NCBI GenBank assembly: GCA_002077065.1
Contig: NAJO01000003.1
Coordinates: forward strand, 1,426,001 to 1,490,000
DNA: 64,000 nucleotides
From: Cryoendolithus antarcticus
Taxonomy: Eukaryota > Ascomycota > Dothideomycetes > Cladosporiales > Cladosporiaceae
Reading direction: 5' to 3'
Shown piece by piece: positions 22,318 through 33,621 of this stretch; within the stretch, counting starts at the first letter, position 1; each line of letters starts with the position of its first letter. The position numbers were made by a program, and so were the translations under genes. The notes beneath the pieces are model-generated. The model was given only the letters and a program-made list of their open reading frames with translations. It was not told the DNA's origin and did not search any database.

Positions 22318-23794
22318 TGGGCGATCTGAAGGGCTCAACAGTCGTTCACTCAGTGATGTGGATCGTCCCTGTGGAGTGTCGCTAACAGTGGAGAGGTATT
22401 CCTGTTCACTGTGGTCGTCAGTCTCTAGCAAGCTCCCTAACGAAGGTGCGTTGCCCAGCACAATACCACGGAGCGCGACGTCTTGATGCTTCCACGCAAA
22501 GCCTGCTCTCTCTTGGAACTTGATATCTTAAGTCCCTTGCGCGGGCCAAGTGGCAACAGCACCGATGACTGTCGAATCCTCGTGGAGAGGCGGTCTCCGA
22601 AGGCAAGAGCATCATGATACCTGCTAGAGGCATTGCATGCTGTCCCCGAAGCAATGCGAACGTCACGACGTCTCGGTAGATGCTCCTTAGCTGAACCAAT
22701 GAAGTCGTGAATTCGAGATCTCTCGCATCGTCTTGATCAGCGGCTGACGGCCATGGCCTTGCTAGATGAACCTTCCCGATGACCAATGGCATGGCTGTGG
22801 TGATATCTATGGAGTTGGTAGCTCATCGAGAGCTTCACACGGTCTAGGAGAATGCGCTTGTGGATACGTGCGCTCTGCAAATGTTGTTGGAAGCAAAACG
22901 ATGCATCTTGGTGGGTCAAGGTGTCTCGGCCACATTGGGCAGCACCCCGGGCAAGTTCATTTGCTCAAATGTAATCGCGGGTTGGCCCGGCGCATGGGCG
23001 GCTCGGGTCAATGCATTGCGACCGCTCTGGCCAGGATTATCTGAGTCGCGATTGCCAAAGTTCACAGCACTGAGACGCGAAGCACAACACAGCGACAACG
23101 CAGATGGCAGGGCAGCACGGCAGCGATGGAGGCTGCATGTCCCAGATGGCAGAGTCGCACAGCATACAGCCAGACATCAAGTGTAATTTGGCCACGACAA
23201 CATGATTGGTTGCAGACCGATGCTGTAGCGTATCGAGAAGGAGATTGGTGTGAACGCCACTCCCATTTTCTCGTGGCTTTGCTTGCCGCACTCCCTCCCC
23301 CGAGCCTCCTCCCAAGCTGCCCCAAGGTGCACGCATGAAACGCGTCCCCCTCTGATCCTCCTGTCGTCGTCATTTAGCTGCATTGAGCGGCGGAATTGTG
23401 TCATTGTTGTACCATTTGTGACAGAAGTACTTACATACACCCATCGAAGAGTGTCGTCGCCGCCACGAGGCCAGACTTGGACCCACGCAAAGCAAAGCAC
23501 TCCACACCCCGGCCTAGCGCCTGCTGCCACGGGAAGCGCGACCCAAACCGTGACCCTCGACAGCTCTCTCTTCGCTGCTTCATCGGCGAATCCCTCGTGG
23601 CTACATACATCAACACACGCATACACAACACCACTGCATTGCGCCGCAGACGTTGCGCGCCCAGCTAATCGCTCACTCACTCACTTATCACCGTCGCGAC
23701 ATCGCCAGCCTCTTCTTGTCGTCCGACTGCGTGTAACCGGTCTGACTGCGCGTGTGTCATTGTCTCCGCCCGGCGTGGGCATTGAGGTTCTCCG
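22318..23794. other. Intergenic region and long leader of the Psr-like gene
   Basis: 1.48 kb. A 124-aa minus frame (22418-22792) and plus frames up to 182 aa occur, but none carries a motif. The last few hundred bases are pyrimidine-rich, as expected for a fungal promoter and 5' leader. Confidence 0.45.
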
Positions 23795-25802
23795 ATGAGT
23801 TCTCAGACACCGGCGCCGCCAAGCGCAGGACAGGGTCTAGGTGAGTCGCAACATGCCATACTCGCTGACCAACGTCACCTGCTCGGGGATAAGGCGTCAC
23901 GACGTCTACTAACCTGCTCATCAGGCTCATCGCTACAGCCTCTCCAAACATCTGCGCAAGCATCGCTCGATCCCGGACGAAGCGATACACAATCACCACT
24001 GGGTAGAGTACAGGGTGGCGCATTACCTGCTTCGACGGAGCAGACCTCACCTGCGGCCCCGGGCGCACAAGGTGTTGGCGCACCCAGCAATGCTGTGGAT
24101 GGCGTAGAAAGGAGTAGCGTGAAGCGGAGCTTCGGCGACCGGCGGAGAGATGCCAGTACGAGTAGTAAGCGGTCGAACAGGCAGGTTACGAATGAGAAGT
24201 CATCACAGCCCTCAGGACTTGCCAGTGCACAGGCGTCAAGTCAGCCAAAGCCGAAGAAGAAGGGATTCTTGTCTTTCCTGAGTTGTTGCAGTGGGCCGGA
24301 CGATAGCACCGAGCTTGGGTCTTCAGAATTAGCACAGCCATCGAAGACACCTGCATTGGTGCAGCCTTCGCGAGCAAAGCAACCTCAAGCCTCGTCGCAA
24401 GCGCCGAACGCTAGTGCGACGAACACGAGTGCAGATGCTTCGAAGGAGGTCATTGACGAGAAGGCTGGTCAGGCACCGGCTTCGAACACGGCACCTGTCA
24501 TAGCAGCTGCCATCCCGACAACAGCCTCGGACCCGGAGAAGCAGATCTACCCACAAAGTCAGCCTCCGCCAGCGATTCCAACAACGACCGCACAGCAACC
24601 TCAGAACAGCATACCTCAACCTACAGGTCAGGCACCTACCCAGACATCATTTCCCGAAGCTACCACCAATCGTGAAGTACCTAGCTCGGCGCAACAGCCA
24701 GCATCGCCACCTAGCCTTGATACCTCACATGCTGGACTTGGCATGGCCGCAGGAGCAGTTGGTGTTGCTGGGCTGGCTGGTGCTGGACTAGCTGCCGCCC
24801 CGCATGTGAACGTACAAGCACCCACACCCACCGCACCGCAGCCGAAAGACGAAGATGCCATCATAGCGGATCGAACACCTGAACAACAGCACCGAGACGA
24901 GGACATCGAGATGAATGATGCAGGCGTTTCCCTACCGCTCTCCAAGGACGACGTGCCTGGTGGATCTGCGGATGCTGACCCTACGCACGCACGGAGAGAG
25001 TCAAACGGATCGAGCCCCAGGGATCTTCCACCACCACCGCCGTTGAAGGAGCGGCAAGCACAAGTGGGTAATGCACAAGCTGTTGACAACAGCGCAAGTG
25101 GATCCGGCTCCAACATTTTCGCTGCCACCCCGGCACCAATTGCACCTAGTACACACGAGAGTCAAGTGTCAACACCAGATCAAAGTCAGAGATGGCTTTT
25201 ACCGGCGATCAAGCCTGAGCTCAGGGGCCGGAAGTGCCTGGTACTCGATCTGGACGAGACACTAGTGCACAGCAGCTTCAAGGTTCGTTCGCGGTATCAT
25301 CGCAATCAAGTAGCCCAGCCTAGCTAACACATTTCCGCAGATCCTACACCAAGCCGACTTCACGATCCCTGTCGAAATCGAAGGCCAATACCACAACGTC
25401 TACGTTATAAAGCGACCCGGCGTCGACGCCTTCCTCAAGCGCGTTGGTGAAATATACGAAGTCGTCGTCTTCACTGCCTCGGTCTCAAAGTACGGAGACC
25501 CGCTGCTGGATATCCTTGACATCTCGAAGTCTGTACATCACCGACTGTTCCGCGAGAGTTGTTACAACCACCAGGGCAACTACGTGAAGGATCTCAGTCA
25601 AGTCGGGCGACCACTGGAGGAGACGATCATCATCGACAATTCGCCTACGAGCTACATCTTCCACCCGCAGCATGCTGTGCCGATATCGAGTTGGTTTAGT
25701 GATGCGCACGATAACGAGTTGGTGGACTTGGTACCATTTTTGGAGGACTTGGCTGGGGACCAAGTGAGAGATGTATCAGTTGTGCTGGATGTTGCATTGT
25801 GA
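23795..25802 (+). CDS. PSR1: CTD-type HAD phosphatase, Psr1/Psr2-like
   Basis: DxDxT protein phosphatase of the SCP/FCP1 family; yeast Psr1/2 act at the plasma membrane in the general stress and sodium responses. Exons are 23795-23840, 23925-25282 and 25341-25802; the product is 621 aa. Intron 1 (84 nt) has GTGAGT, a TACTAAC branch and CAG; intron 2 (58 nt) has GTTCGT. The long low-complexity N-terminus includes [14 protein letters not shown], a basic-cysteine patch seen in Psr proteins and a candidate palmitoylation site. The catalytic motif [14 protein letters not shown] ends exon 2. Exon 3 gives [55 protein letters not shown] and [24 protein letters not shown]. Intron 1 is a multiple of three without a stop, so it may be retained. 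Confidence 0.94.
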
Positions 25803-26665
25803 GAGCCTCGACAGATGCGAGTGTCAAGTCGAGTTCTTGGGTTGACAGCGCAACAATGCAGGAACTAGCTTCCAGACATGAGAGCGTTCCGAGCGGACAC
25901 GATATCGAAGCTACTGCCCAGCGAAACGTTCGATCGACGAGGCGCATTTGCATCCGCCTTTGCAAAGTATACATACACCAGTCTTTTAGCATTCGGAAGT
26001 CACGCGTCAGAAGATACCAAAGCTCGACATTCGTGTCATTTGCTGAAGCGGAAACTTCATTTCCTTTGTATTGCATTAGTGGAGCGGACTAGGCATGGGA
26101 GGGAGAAGGCACTAGAAAGCAACATGGGGGCCTCTGTGCGACTAAGATACCAAGTTGACTGTCTTTTGGGCGTTTCCGCGGGAGGTGGATTACTGGACTA
26201 TACTTACACATCAAAGCACTGCGGTATGCCCAACGTGGTTGTGGCGAGGTTGGAATGCTTGGCTGGCATGGCTTCCGAGTGCATTGATGAAGCTTCTATC
26301 GATCATTGTCGCAGCAGTGACTCTGCACAAGTCTACCTACCGGCAGAGCGAACAATTGGAAACCTGAGCAGGCTGGCACACTGTCAACGGCCTCATGTTC
26401 GGGTCCCTTACTAAGTACTCCGACGTGTACAGTTGGGCCGGTGGCAGCCGCGAAAAGCAAGCATGGGCGTAGTAGCGTCAGCATAGGATACCGCATTAGT
26501 ATAAGCATAATCGTGTACTGGTATTCGTCCAGTTCCGTCCCTGCCCATCCATCTGCCTCGACTGCGAGCCGCGTCCGAGTCGGCCACTGAAGTGAGTCGA
26601 TTGGCAGTCCATCGAGCCATCACGAAGCCACCACAGTTCATGAATCTGCAGTTCGCGACCTCTGA
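25803..26665. other. Convergent intergenic region
   Basis: 863 bp between convergent genes, including their 3' untranslated regions. A 178-aa plus frame (25878-26414) has no recognisable domain. Nothing else is seen. Confidence 0.5.
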
Positions 26666-27328
26666 TCAGCTCTGCACCTTCTTCACCCCACTTACTCCAC
26701 CCTTCCAGTCCCGCAGCCACTTCACGCCCTCCGCCTCGTCATCGTCTTCGTCTGGTGGTAGATGCAATCCCCGCTCCGCCGCACGCTTCCAGTACATCAA
26801 ACTCCTCGCACTCACTGCTTTCTTCACGTCGTCACTTTCCAGTAAAATTCTCCAGAATGCCGCCGCTTCGTCGCCACAACCTAGAACTCGCAGGGAGCGG
26901 ATGATGCGAGTGATGCGTAGGTGGTTGTGATTGAACCTGCTCAGCCACCGGCTCGGACTCGTATGAACCCTTTCCGTCGCCGTGACGAACGTAGTGCCAG
27001 TACTCGAGACATCGACCTTGAGACCGTAGAACACCATCATCCTCCCAAACGCCCTCCTCAACTCCCCTCTCAGCTCGTCACTCGCGGCGAATGCTTCGGC
27101 GATTTGTTGCGTTACGATCGGAGCTGAGGCGAAGGCTGAGTGCTCTGGTAGCGGGAAGAGCAGCTGGACGTAGTCGTGTGAGAACTCGAGGCGGGTGTCG
27201 GGCCAGGCAAGGATTTGGGGGAGGGTACCAGAGGAAGGATCGGGCAAGTAAAGGGTGGGGGAGAAAAAGCGGAGGAGGAAGGGGGAGGAGGCGTCTATCG
27301 ATGAGGAGGGAGATGCGGTTGTAGACAT
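26666..27328 (-). CDS. Opioid growth factor receptor (OGFr) conserved-domain protein
   Basis: Single-exon protein of 220 aa with the OGFr_N domain, a family of unknown biochemical role common in fungi. The key block is LPQILAWPDTRLEFSHDYVQLLFPLPEHSAF (about 40-70), the family's WxDxxLExxHDYIQxLFPLPE pattern. It is followed by ELRGELRRAFGRMMVFYGL, and by RWLSRFNHNHLRITRIIRSLRVLG, where the helical NHLRITRIIRSL is typical. The acidic tail DEDDDEAEGVKWLRDWKGG closes it. The same frame is open to an ATG at 27520, which would add 64 residues; the ATG at 27328 is preferred because fungal members start close to the domain. Confidence 0.85.
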   Translation of the reverse strand: MSTTASPSSSIDASSPFLLRFFSPTLYLPDPSSGTLPQILAWPDTRLEFSHDYVQLLFPLPEHSAFASAPIVTQQIAEAFAASDELRGELRRAFGRMMVFYGLKVDVSSTGTTFVTATERVHTSPSRWLSRFNHNHLRITRIIRSLRVLGCGDEAAAFWRILLESDDVKKAVSARSLMYWKRAAERGLHLPPDEDDDEAEGVKWLRDWKGGVSGVKKVQS

Positions 27329-27983
27329 CCTGGTGGATGGCTGTTGGTGGTGCTCCGCCTTGTTGGTCCTGGGGTTCACCGATATGGAGATGCGGTGGCG
27401 AGTCGTGAGCCGCTTCGTACTGGGTGTGAGGCGCGGTGTTCGAACAGCCCCGATGCAATATCTATTCGTGGATGAGGATAAGTATCGCAGTGCATCAAGT
27501 AGTCGTAGCCCAGTGATCATGTGAGTCTGATAGGTGATTGTTGTTGCAAAAAGACGAATTCGAAAGTGAATGGGAGCGAAATGAAGTGAAGCAGAGTGAA
27601 AGCGATCATTAACGACTTGACCTTTTACTGCCTGGGCTGGCTATTATTTGTTAATCAAGGCCGTCATTTTGCCCAATCTATTTGCCTTTCTGCATCGATG
27701 CTGCCTATGTATTGATGAGTTGGAGGTCCAGCTTGAGCTGGAGGTTCACTTCGTAAGGATACACATTTGAGTTCTCTTGGCGTTTACCTCATCATGCAGG
27801 CAACTGCTACCAGAGCACATGGCCGCATCTGCTGGCTAGAAGCCATGCACTGCACTTGCTACAGTTTCACTACTGAAAGACTCTTATTGTGACACTGTAC
27901 TTTCTACATAGCGCAGCTCATAATACACTCGCCGATCAACGGCGCCCTTGCCACCGATCCAAAGCCTCAAGCTCCTCGTGAAC
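27329..27983. other. Divergent promoter region, OGFr protein / Snx41
   Basis: 655 bp between two opposed start codons (shorter if the OGFr protein starts at 27520). A small perfect hairpin, CCAGCT-TG-AGCTGG, lies at 27728-27741. No other feature seen. Confidence 0.4.
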
Positions 27984-29971
27984 ATGTGGGACGACGAGGA
28001 CAACAACCCATATGGATCCTTCCAGCGCCGAGGCAGCGAAGGCAGCGATATTCAGAGTCCAGTAGAGCGTTCGTCGGGCCCGCCAAAGTCACCTCTGGCC
28101 AACAAGCTGACCCTAAGTCCCCAGGCTACGAGCGACCCACTACTCCACCCTCAGGCAACTCTTCTCCTGACCAACAGCCCCAATTCCTAACCAAGTCAGC
28201 GGAGCTGAGCGACGAAGAGCTGAACGATGACCGACCGCGGGGGCAGAAGATCGATCCTCCTAAAGGTGGCTACGATAGCCGGATACAGCAGATCTTGTAC
28301 GAGCAGCCGGAGCTGGAGATCCTGATCGTGCAGGCAGCCAAGAATCACGAGGGCGGAGGGAGCTTCATTGCGTACACGATCCGGACGAGCGATGTCGAGG
28401 TGCGGAGACGATACTCGGAGTTCGCATCATTGCGATCTGTCCTAGTTTCGCTGCACCCAACGTTGATCATCCCGCCCATACCCGACAAGCACTCATTTGC
28501 GGACTATGCTTCAAAGCCGACCAAGGCAAAAGAGGACACTGGGATCATAGAGCTGCGACAGCGTATGCTTGGGACATTTCTCAATCGGTGTAAGCGTATG
28601 AAGCAAGTGCGAGAAGACGGTGTATGGTGGCGCTTCTTGGATCCGAACGCCAGCTGGAGCGAAGTGCTGCACTCACATCCTGCCGCTTCGGTGCCAAAGA
28701 ATATTCTCAAAGCTCCACCACTCGACCCGGCAAATCCTACAGATGCGCACCAGTGGCTTCCCGTACCTAGTCAGAGCGCGAAGCTGAGGTCGGGATCTGC
28801 GAGCTCTTCTGGAACGCCCAACTCACCTCCCGTCTCTGCGAGCACGCCGTCTGCTGCTGCGCATAGCACGCCCAGCATACAGTATGCACGTTTCCCGCCA
28901 GCAGGCGCAAATTTACGAGAGGAAGACATGGACCCCTATTTCTCTTCTTTCGAGAGCAATACGAAGGAGCTGGAGACTCTTCTAACGGGCTCCATGGAGA
29001 AGGTCAACCAGCGGCTACTGCGACATCTTTACAGTCTGGGCGACGATCTGATGGATCTTGGTGCACGATACAACGCTTTCTCACTCAGTGAGCAGAGTCA
29101 AAGCGTTGCCCACGCAATCGAGAAGACTGGCCAAGCGTGCGACTTTACGTATATAGCATCCCGAGACATGTCGTCTGCTCTCTCAGCCGGCTTCGCTGAG
29201 CCATTGCGAGAGAATGCGCAATTCGCCAGCGTTGTCCGCTCGGTCCTCAAGTACCGTGTGCTGAAGCGGGTGCAGGAGGAGATGACGCGAGACGAGCTGG
29301 AGAAGAAGCGCACCTCACTCGACCAACTTGAGCGCTCAGAAGCGGAAGCAAAACGAATAGATCAGTACATGACCTCTTCTGGCATACACAACGCACCCCG
29401 TAGAACACCCTCCAACGGCAGCCAGACCGATCGTGCGACTCGCAATCGCGAAGAAGACAATACATCTGTCGACTCCGACTTTCCATCTAACACCACAGTG
29501 CCGTCGGCTCCTCAAGGGAATGACTACGCTTCACCTGCACCCTCGTCACCCTCGCCAGCTAACGGACACAAGCGCGCTACCTCGGGTGTTGCAAACAAGC
29601 TGTTCGGCCGACTGACATACGCTATACAAGGTGTCACAGATGCAGACCCACAGCGTGCAAGGCAAGATGCATTAGGCAAGACAAAGGAAAGTCTCGTGCA
29701 TTTGGAAGAGGCTCTTGAAGTCAGTAGACGCGATGTCAAGGATGCTAGTCAAGGGGTGATGGAGGAGTTGCGGCGATTCCAGGTTGACAAGGAGGGTGAT
29801 CTGGAGGGGTATATGGTGAGTTTGCACTACGTGCCCAGAACAACTCCACGATATCTGGCGCTGACAATGATCTAGTTGAACTTCGCTCGCGCACATGTGG
29901 AATGGAGTAAACGGAGTATGCATGAGTGGCAGAGTGCGAAGGCGGAGGTCGGGAAGATCGAGGTGAGGTAA
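27984..29971 (+). CDS. SNX41: Sorting nexin Snx41 / Atg20 family (PX-BAR)
   Basis: PI3P-binding PX-BAR protein for endosome-to-Golgi recycling and selective autophagy, usually paired with Snx4/Atg24. Exons are taken as 27984-28068, 28125-29815 and 29876-29971; the product is 623 aa. The N-terminus MWDDEDNNPYGSF is diagnostic and lies in a different frame from the PX domain, so an intron is needed; GTTCGT at 28069 with CTGACC and CAG at 28124 restores frame. The PX domain spans about 75-215, with the PI3P site RRRYSEF, PPIPDKHSFADY and WWRFLDPNASWSEVLHSHP. The remainder is the BAR coiled coil with a Ser/Pro insert. The last intron (60 nt) is clear. Intron 1 donor choice is the weak point. Confidence 0.9.
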
Positions 29972-30236
29972 TTCTTACGGCATATCGAAGTAATGAGTAG
30001 CATGGAGGTACATAGATCGTACGCGATGATAGCAACCTATCGATCACGTCCTGTGACTTTCCCTATGCACTCGAAATGTCGCCTCTGTTGCTCGAGTATG
30101 AGATTTTGCCGTCAAACGCCGGCTCTGAACTCTCGGCCCGTTCTCCGTTCGGCATGCCGACCTCGAATTGCTCAACTTGCGATTAACATACGCGACACTC
30201 ATACGCGACACTCAGACGGCCGAGCGATGACCCGCT

Positions 30237-32147
30237 ATGTCATCCTCATCCGGCACCGACTCCTCCGACTCAGAGGAGGATATCACCACCACCGGTCTCG
30301 TCGCGACTCGCGCTCCACGCCACACAGCCGGTAACCTATACCAAACCCTACGCGCCAATCTTGACGACGAGGAGCTGCAGAAATCACTACTAGAGGAAGA
30401 CGAACTTGATGATGCGGAAGACTACGAGGGCTCCGAGCGGGAGGATGACGATGCGGCTATGGAGAGCTCGAGCTCCGAGGACGAGGGGAAGGGCGATGGA
30501 GATGCAGAGGACTTGGAGGGGGAGAAGGAGTTGAGGAAGGCGGAGCGGAAGGAGCAGATGAAGAGGAAGAGGGGACAGGATGCGAGACTGAAGATCTCCG
30601 GCATTGCGTCGGGCAGGCCTGCGAAGAGAGTGAGGATTGAGACGCTTGAACAGGGCGAAGAGGCAGCTGGGGAGCAAGCCGAGGCCAAGGAGAAGAAGCG
30701 CAAGAAGAGCGAGCGCTCCAACTGGCTGCCTGAAGCCGCAGATATGCCTGTTCGCCAATCGCACAGAAGTCTGGCTGTCGCGAACCGAGAAGTCACCCAC
30801 GCCAACTTGAAGGTGTCGGCTGAGAGGAGTGAGAAGCAGAGGAAGCTCATGGCCGATGCGGCAGTCAAGGTCAGGGCAAACGTAAAGATGGATCTGACTC
30901 AGGCGCAGAGGTTGGAGAAGTGTAGGAGGATCGAAAGGGAGACTGCGAAGGAACTTGGCAGGTTTGAGAGGGAAGAGGCGGAGAGGATGAGGCTGAGGGA
31001 GGAAGCGTTGGCTGCTAAGAGACGAAGAGCATTGGAGGGGCCGATCATTAGTGTCTGGAGTGGTAGTGGAGTCTACGAGGATGAGAAGCTGAAGGTCAAG
31101 AGGATGGGTGGGAAGACGTTGGCGGAGTATGAGGTGGAGGCTAGCAAGAAGGAAGAGGAGTCTAGGAGAAAGGCAGAAGATGCGAAGAGGAAGGAGGCAG
31201 AGCGCGCTGAGGCAGCAAAGAAGGAGACTGATCGCGTAGAGTGGCAGCAGAAGGAGATCTCAAGGCGAGAGCAGGAAATTCTTGAGACAGAGCGTTTGGA
31301 GGCCGAGAAGGCAGATTTGATCCAGAAGGCGGAAACTGCTACGCCTCTGGACTTCGGCAATCGGGCGAACGGCGACTCAAGACCGACGACAGCTGGCGCA
31401 GACGCCGGTGCTAGTCGCAGTAATACTGCCGGTCCACCCAAGGTGTCCTGGCTATCCGGCATCGTGGACTATGCGACCACAGCGGCCTCGTCGAAGGACA
31501 AGATGACCTCGTCACTGAATGCAATAGAGTCGATTGAGGTGACGGCGGTGCAGCATACGCCTGCCCCGCCAGCAGAGCCCACCGCTTCTGCTGACGAAGC
31601 GCCAGCAGTGCATCACGCGTACCCTGCTTGGCCGCCAGGCGGCACAACATCTACTTTTCACGCCCAGTCCGCAGCTACCAACCCAGCCTCTGCTCCTACC
31701 ATGGTCGTCCATCCCGTACTGCGCGAGCAAGCCCAGCGGACCCTCGTCATCCTCGAGTCCTTCCCCACCCTTGAGGGGGCGCCTGCCAAGAATGCATCAA
31801 AGACATCACTCGACCCAACGCCTGTCTCCGTCCTTCTGCTTCCATCCTCGCATCCACCCTTCACGTCCGACGAATCGCGCTACCTTACCAAATCAGTCCG
31901 TCCGCGCAGCGAAGGCGTGCCTCCAGATCCGCCGGCCAAAGCCCTGTGTGCTGTCACAGGCTGGAAGGCAAAGTACAGGGATCCGAAGACGGGGCTGGAG
32001 TATGCTGATATGCAAGTCCACAAGATTCTGCAGAGAGTGCTTGCCGGAGGGTGCGCTTGGAGTGGTGTGCTAGGTGCGTGGGTCGGGCCTAGCTATGGAA
32101 GAATGGGACGTCCGGCTAAGGGAGTCGTTGAGGGGTTCGGCGGATGA
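30237..32147 (+). CDS. SWC2: Swr1 complex subunit Swc2 / YL1 (Vps72)
   Basis: Histone H2A.Z-H2B binding subunit of the SWR1 remodeller that deposits H2A.Z at promoters. Single exon, 636 aa. The YL1_N part begins GLVATRAPRHTAGNLYQTLRAN and runs into an acidic histone-binding stretch (EEDELDDAEDYEGSEREDDD, about 55-85) and a Lys/Arg-rich section (KRKRGQDARLKISG). A long Glu/Lys/Arg coiled coil fills 190-370. The YL1_C domain is near the end, with ALCAVTGWKAKYRDPKTGLEYADMQ (about 569-593) and YADMQVHKILQRVL. Longer than the animal protein because of the coiled coil and a Pro/Ala-rich linker. Confidence 0.93.
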   Translation: MSSSSGTDSSDSEEDITTTGLVATRAPRHTAGNLYQTLRANLDDEELQKSLLEEDELDDAEDYEGSEREDDDAAMESSSSEDEGKGDGDAEDLEGEKELRKAERKEQMKRKRGQDARLKISGIASGRPAKRVRIETLEQGEEAAGEQAEAKEKKRKKSERSNWLPEAADMPVRQSHRSLAVANREVTHANLKVSAERSEKQRKLMADAAVKVRANVKMDLTQAQRLEKCRRIERETAKELGRFEREEAERMRLREEALAAKRRRALEGPIISVWSGSGVYEDEKLKVKRMGGKTLAEYEVEASKKEEESRRKAEDAKRKEAERAEAAKKETDRVEWQQKEISRREQEILETERLEAEKADLIQKAETATPLDFGNRANGDSRPTTAGADAGASRSNTAGPPKVSWLSGIVDYATTAASSKDKMTSSLNAIESIEVTAVQHTPAPPAEPTASADEAPAVHHAYPAWPPGGTTSTFHAQSAATNPASAPTMVVHPVLREQAQRTLVILESFPTLEGAPAKNASKTSLDPTPVSVLLLPSSHPPFTSDESRYLTKSVRPRSEGVPPDPPAKALCAVTGWKAKYRDPKTGLEYADMQVHKILQRVLAGGCAWSGVLGAWVGPSYGRMGRPAKGVVEGFGG

Positions 32148-32648
32148 TTGGATTCGAGGATCATATCACGAGTGAACGAACAAAGAGCGCGTCTGCCAAT
32201 AATCAGATAGCATACCCACATTCCTCGAAGGGACACGTTGTACAGGTATTCGTGGTGTAGTAGGCGAGCTCCAGCCTCGGGAGATGAGACGTGCAAACGC
32301 GGTGCTTGTACAAATATACCCGCACTTTGTGGTGCACTATGACAGTCAATGTCGTGCAGCGTAGCGGCCTTCCACATAGGAATTCGTAATATATTTCTCC
32401 CAAAGATAATGATGCGGTGAAGTGTACACCAGAATACCGCCCAGTCTGGAGTGAAGCAGCGGTGCCAAGCCGAGGCCCCACTTCGTTGCCAGGGTCGCGT
32501 GCTGTCTCTGCTCATCGGAACTGGTTTGTAAGACTGTATCTTGACCATCAACGAACGATAAAGTCGCTCATATCCCCAAAGCGTGCCGTCCATTCCCCAC
32601 ACTCCACACACGCAGCACCAGGGTTCCCCAATTTGCGGAGAAAGCGCA
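32148..32648. other. Intergenic region
   Basis: 501 bp upstream of the Pin1 gene. Nothing recognised beyond short spurious frames. Confidence 0.5.
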
Positions 32649-33621
32649 ATGGTGAGTTCCGCTGCTCAGGAACCTGGGGAAGCTCGCGACCACGAAACCC
32701 GCTCACTGACAATCATGGCACAGGCGACAGGACTCCCCGCCGGCTGGGTATGACCCCTCGCAATATCGTAGAGAACCCGACATGTGACCACCCAGTCTTC
32801 TGACGGCAGCACCAGGAAGTTCGCCACTCAAACAGCAAGAACCTCCCGTACTACTTCAACCCAGGCACCAAAGAATCGCGCTGGGAACCCCCAGAGGGCA
32901 CTGACAGTGAGTCTCTCAAACACTACATGGGCCAGTACCACACGGCGCAGCTCGGCCGCGACGGCACCATGGACCAACAATCCCTTGAAGGCAAGATCCG
33001 ATGCGCCCACCTGCTCGTCAAGCATCGCGATTCGAGACGTGCGTCTTCGTGGCGTGAAGCGCAGATTACGAGATCCAAGGACGAGGCGAGGGAGATCATT
33101 GAGGCGCATGAGGGGAGGATCAAGAGTGGTGAGAGTAGTTTGGGGGATTTGGCGACGACTGAGAGTGATTGTAGCTCGGCGAGGAAGCGAGGTGATCTGT
33201 AAGTTCTTCCCGACTGACTGGATTGAATGACCTCGTGTTACGATGCTTTGTCTTTGGACGATGTCGATTGGCACGTGGTGATGAGCTTGGCATCTGGATG
33301 ATATGCGTAATTCTTGTGAGACCACGGCTGACACCCTGATACAGCGGCTTCTTCGGCCATGGTGATATGCAAAAGGAATTTGAGGAGGCTTCGTTCGCGC
33401 TGAAGCCTGGTGAGATCTCGCCGATCGTGGAGACCGCTTCTGGACTTCACATCATTGAGAGGTATGTCCGTGCAATTTCCATTACTGCCCTATCGTCTTT
33501 GCGTACGACCTGTGTTGTGGTCACGAAACCATTGCACTGGAATCTTCGGCACTTCTATGCAGGAACCCGCAATTGGAGAGGCGTGGTTGGCTAACAAATG
33601 CTTTGTTCTAGGCTCGAGTGA
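32649..33621 (+). CDS. ESS1: Peptidyl-prolyl isomerase Pin1 / Ess1 (WW + parvulin)
   Basis: Phospho-Ser/Thr-Pro isomerase acting on the RNA polymerase II CTD and cell-cycle proteins. Five exons: 32649-32651 (the ATG alone), 32724-32747, 32816-33198, 33345-33461 and 33612-33621; the product is 178 aa. Exon 2 encodes ATGLPAGW and exon 3 continues [26 protein letters not shown], together the WW domain. The parvulin part has [20 protein letters not shown], the catalytic His and the Arg cluster for phosphate. Exon 4 gives [38 protein letters not shown]. The last exon adds only RLE and the stop, the usual end of the family. Introns are 72, 68, 146 and 150 nt, the most intron-dense gene here. Confidence 0.95.

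Noticed and set aside
22418..22792. 124-aa minus ORF
   Set aside because: No domain or homologue recognised and no promoter or splice support.
25878..26414. 178-aa plus ORF after the Psr-like gene
   Set aside because: No motif; most likely 3' untranslated and intergenic sequence.
27329..27520. 64-residue N-terminal extension of the OGFr protein
   Set aside because: It starts with a real ATG and could pass as a presequence, but the conserved domain begins 15 residues after the internal ATG, as in other fungal members.
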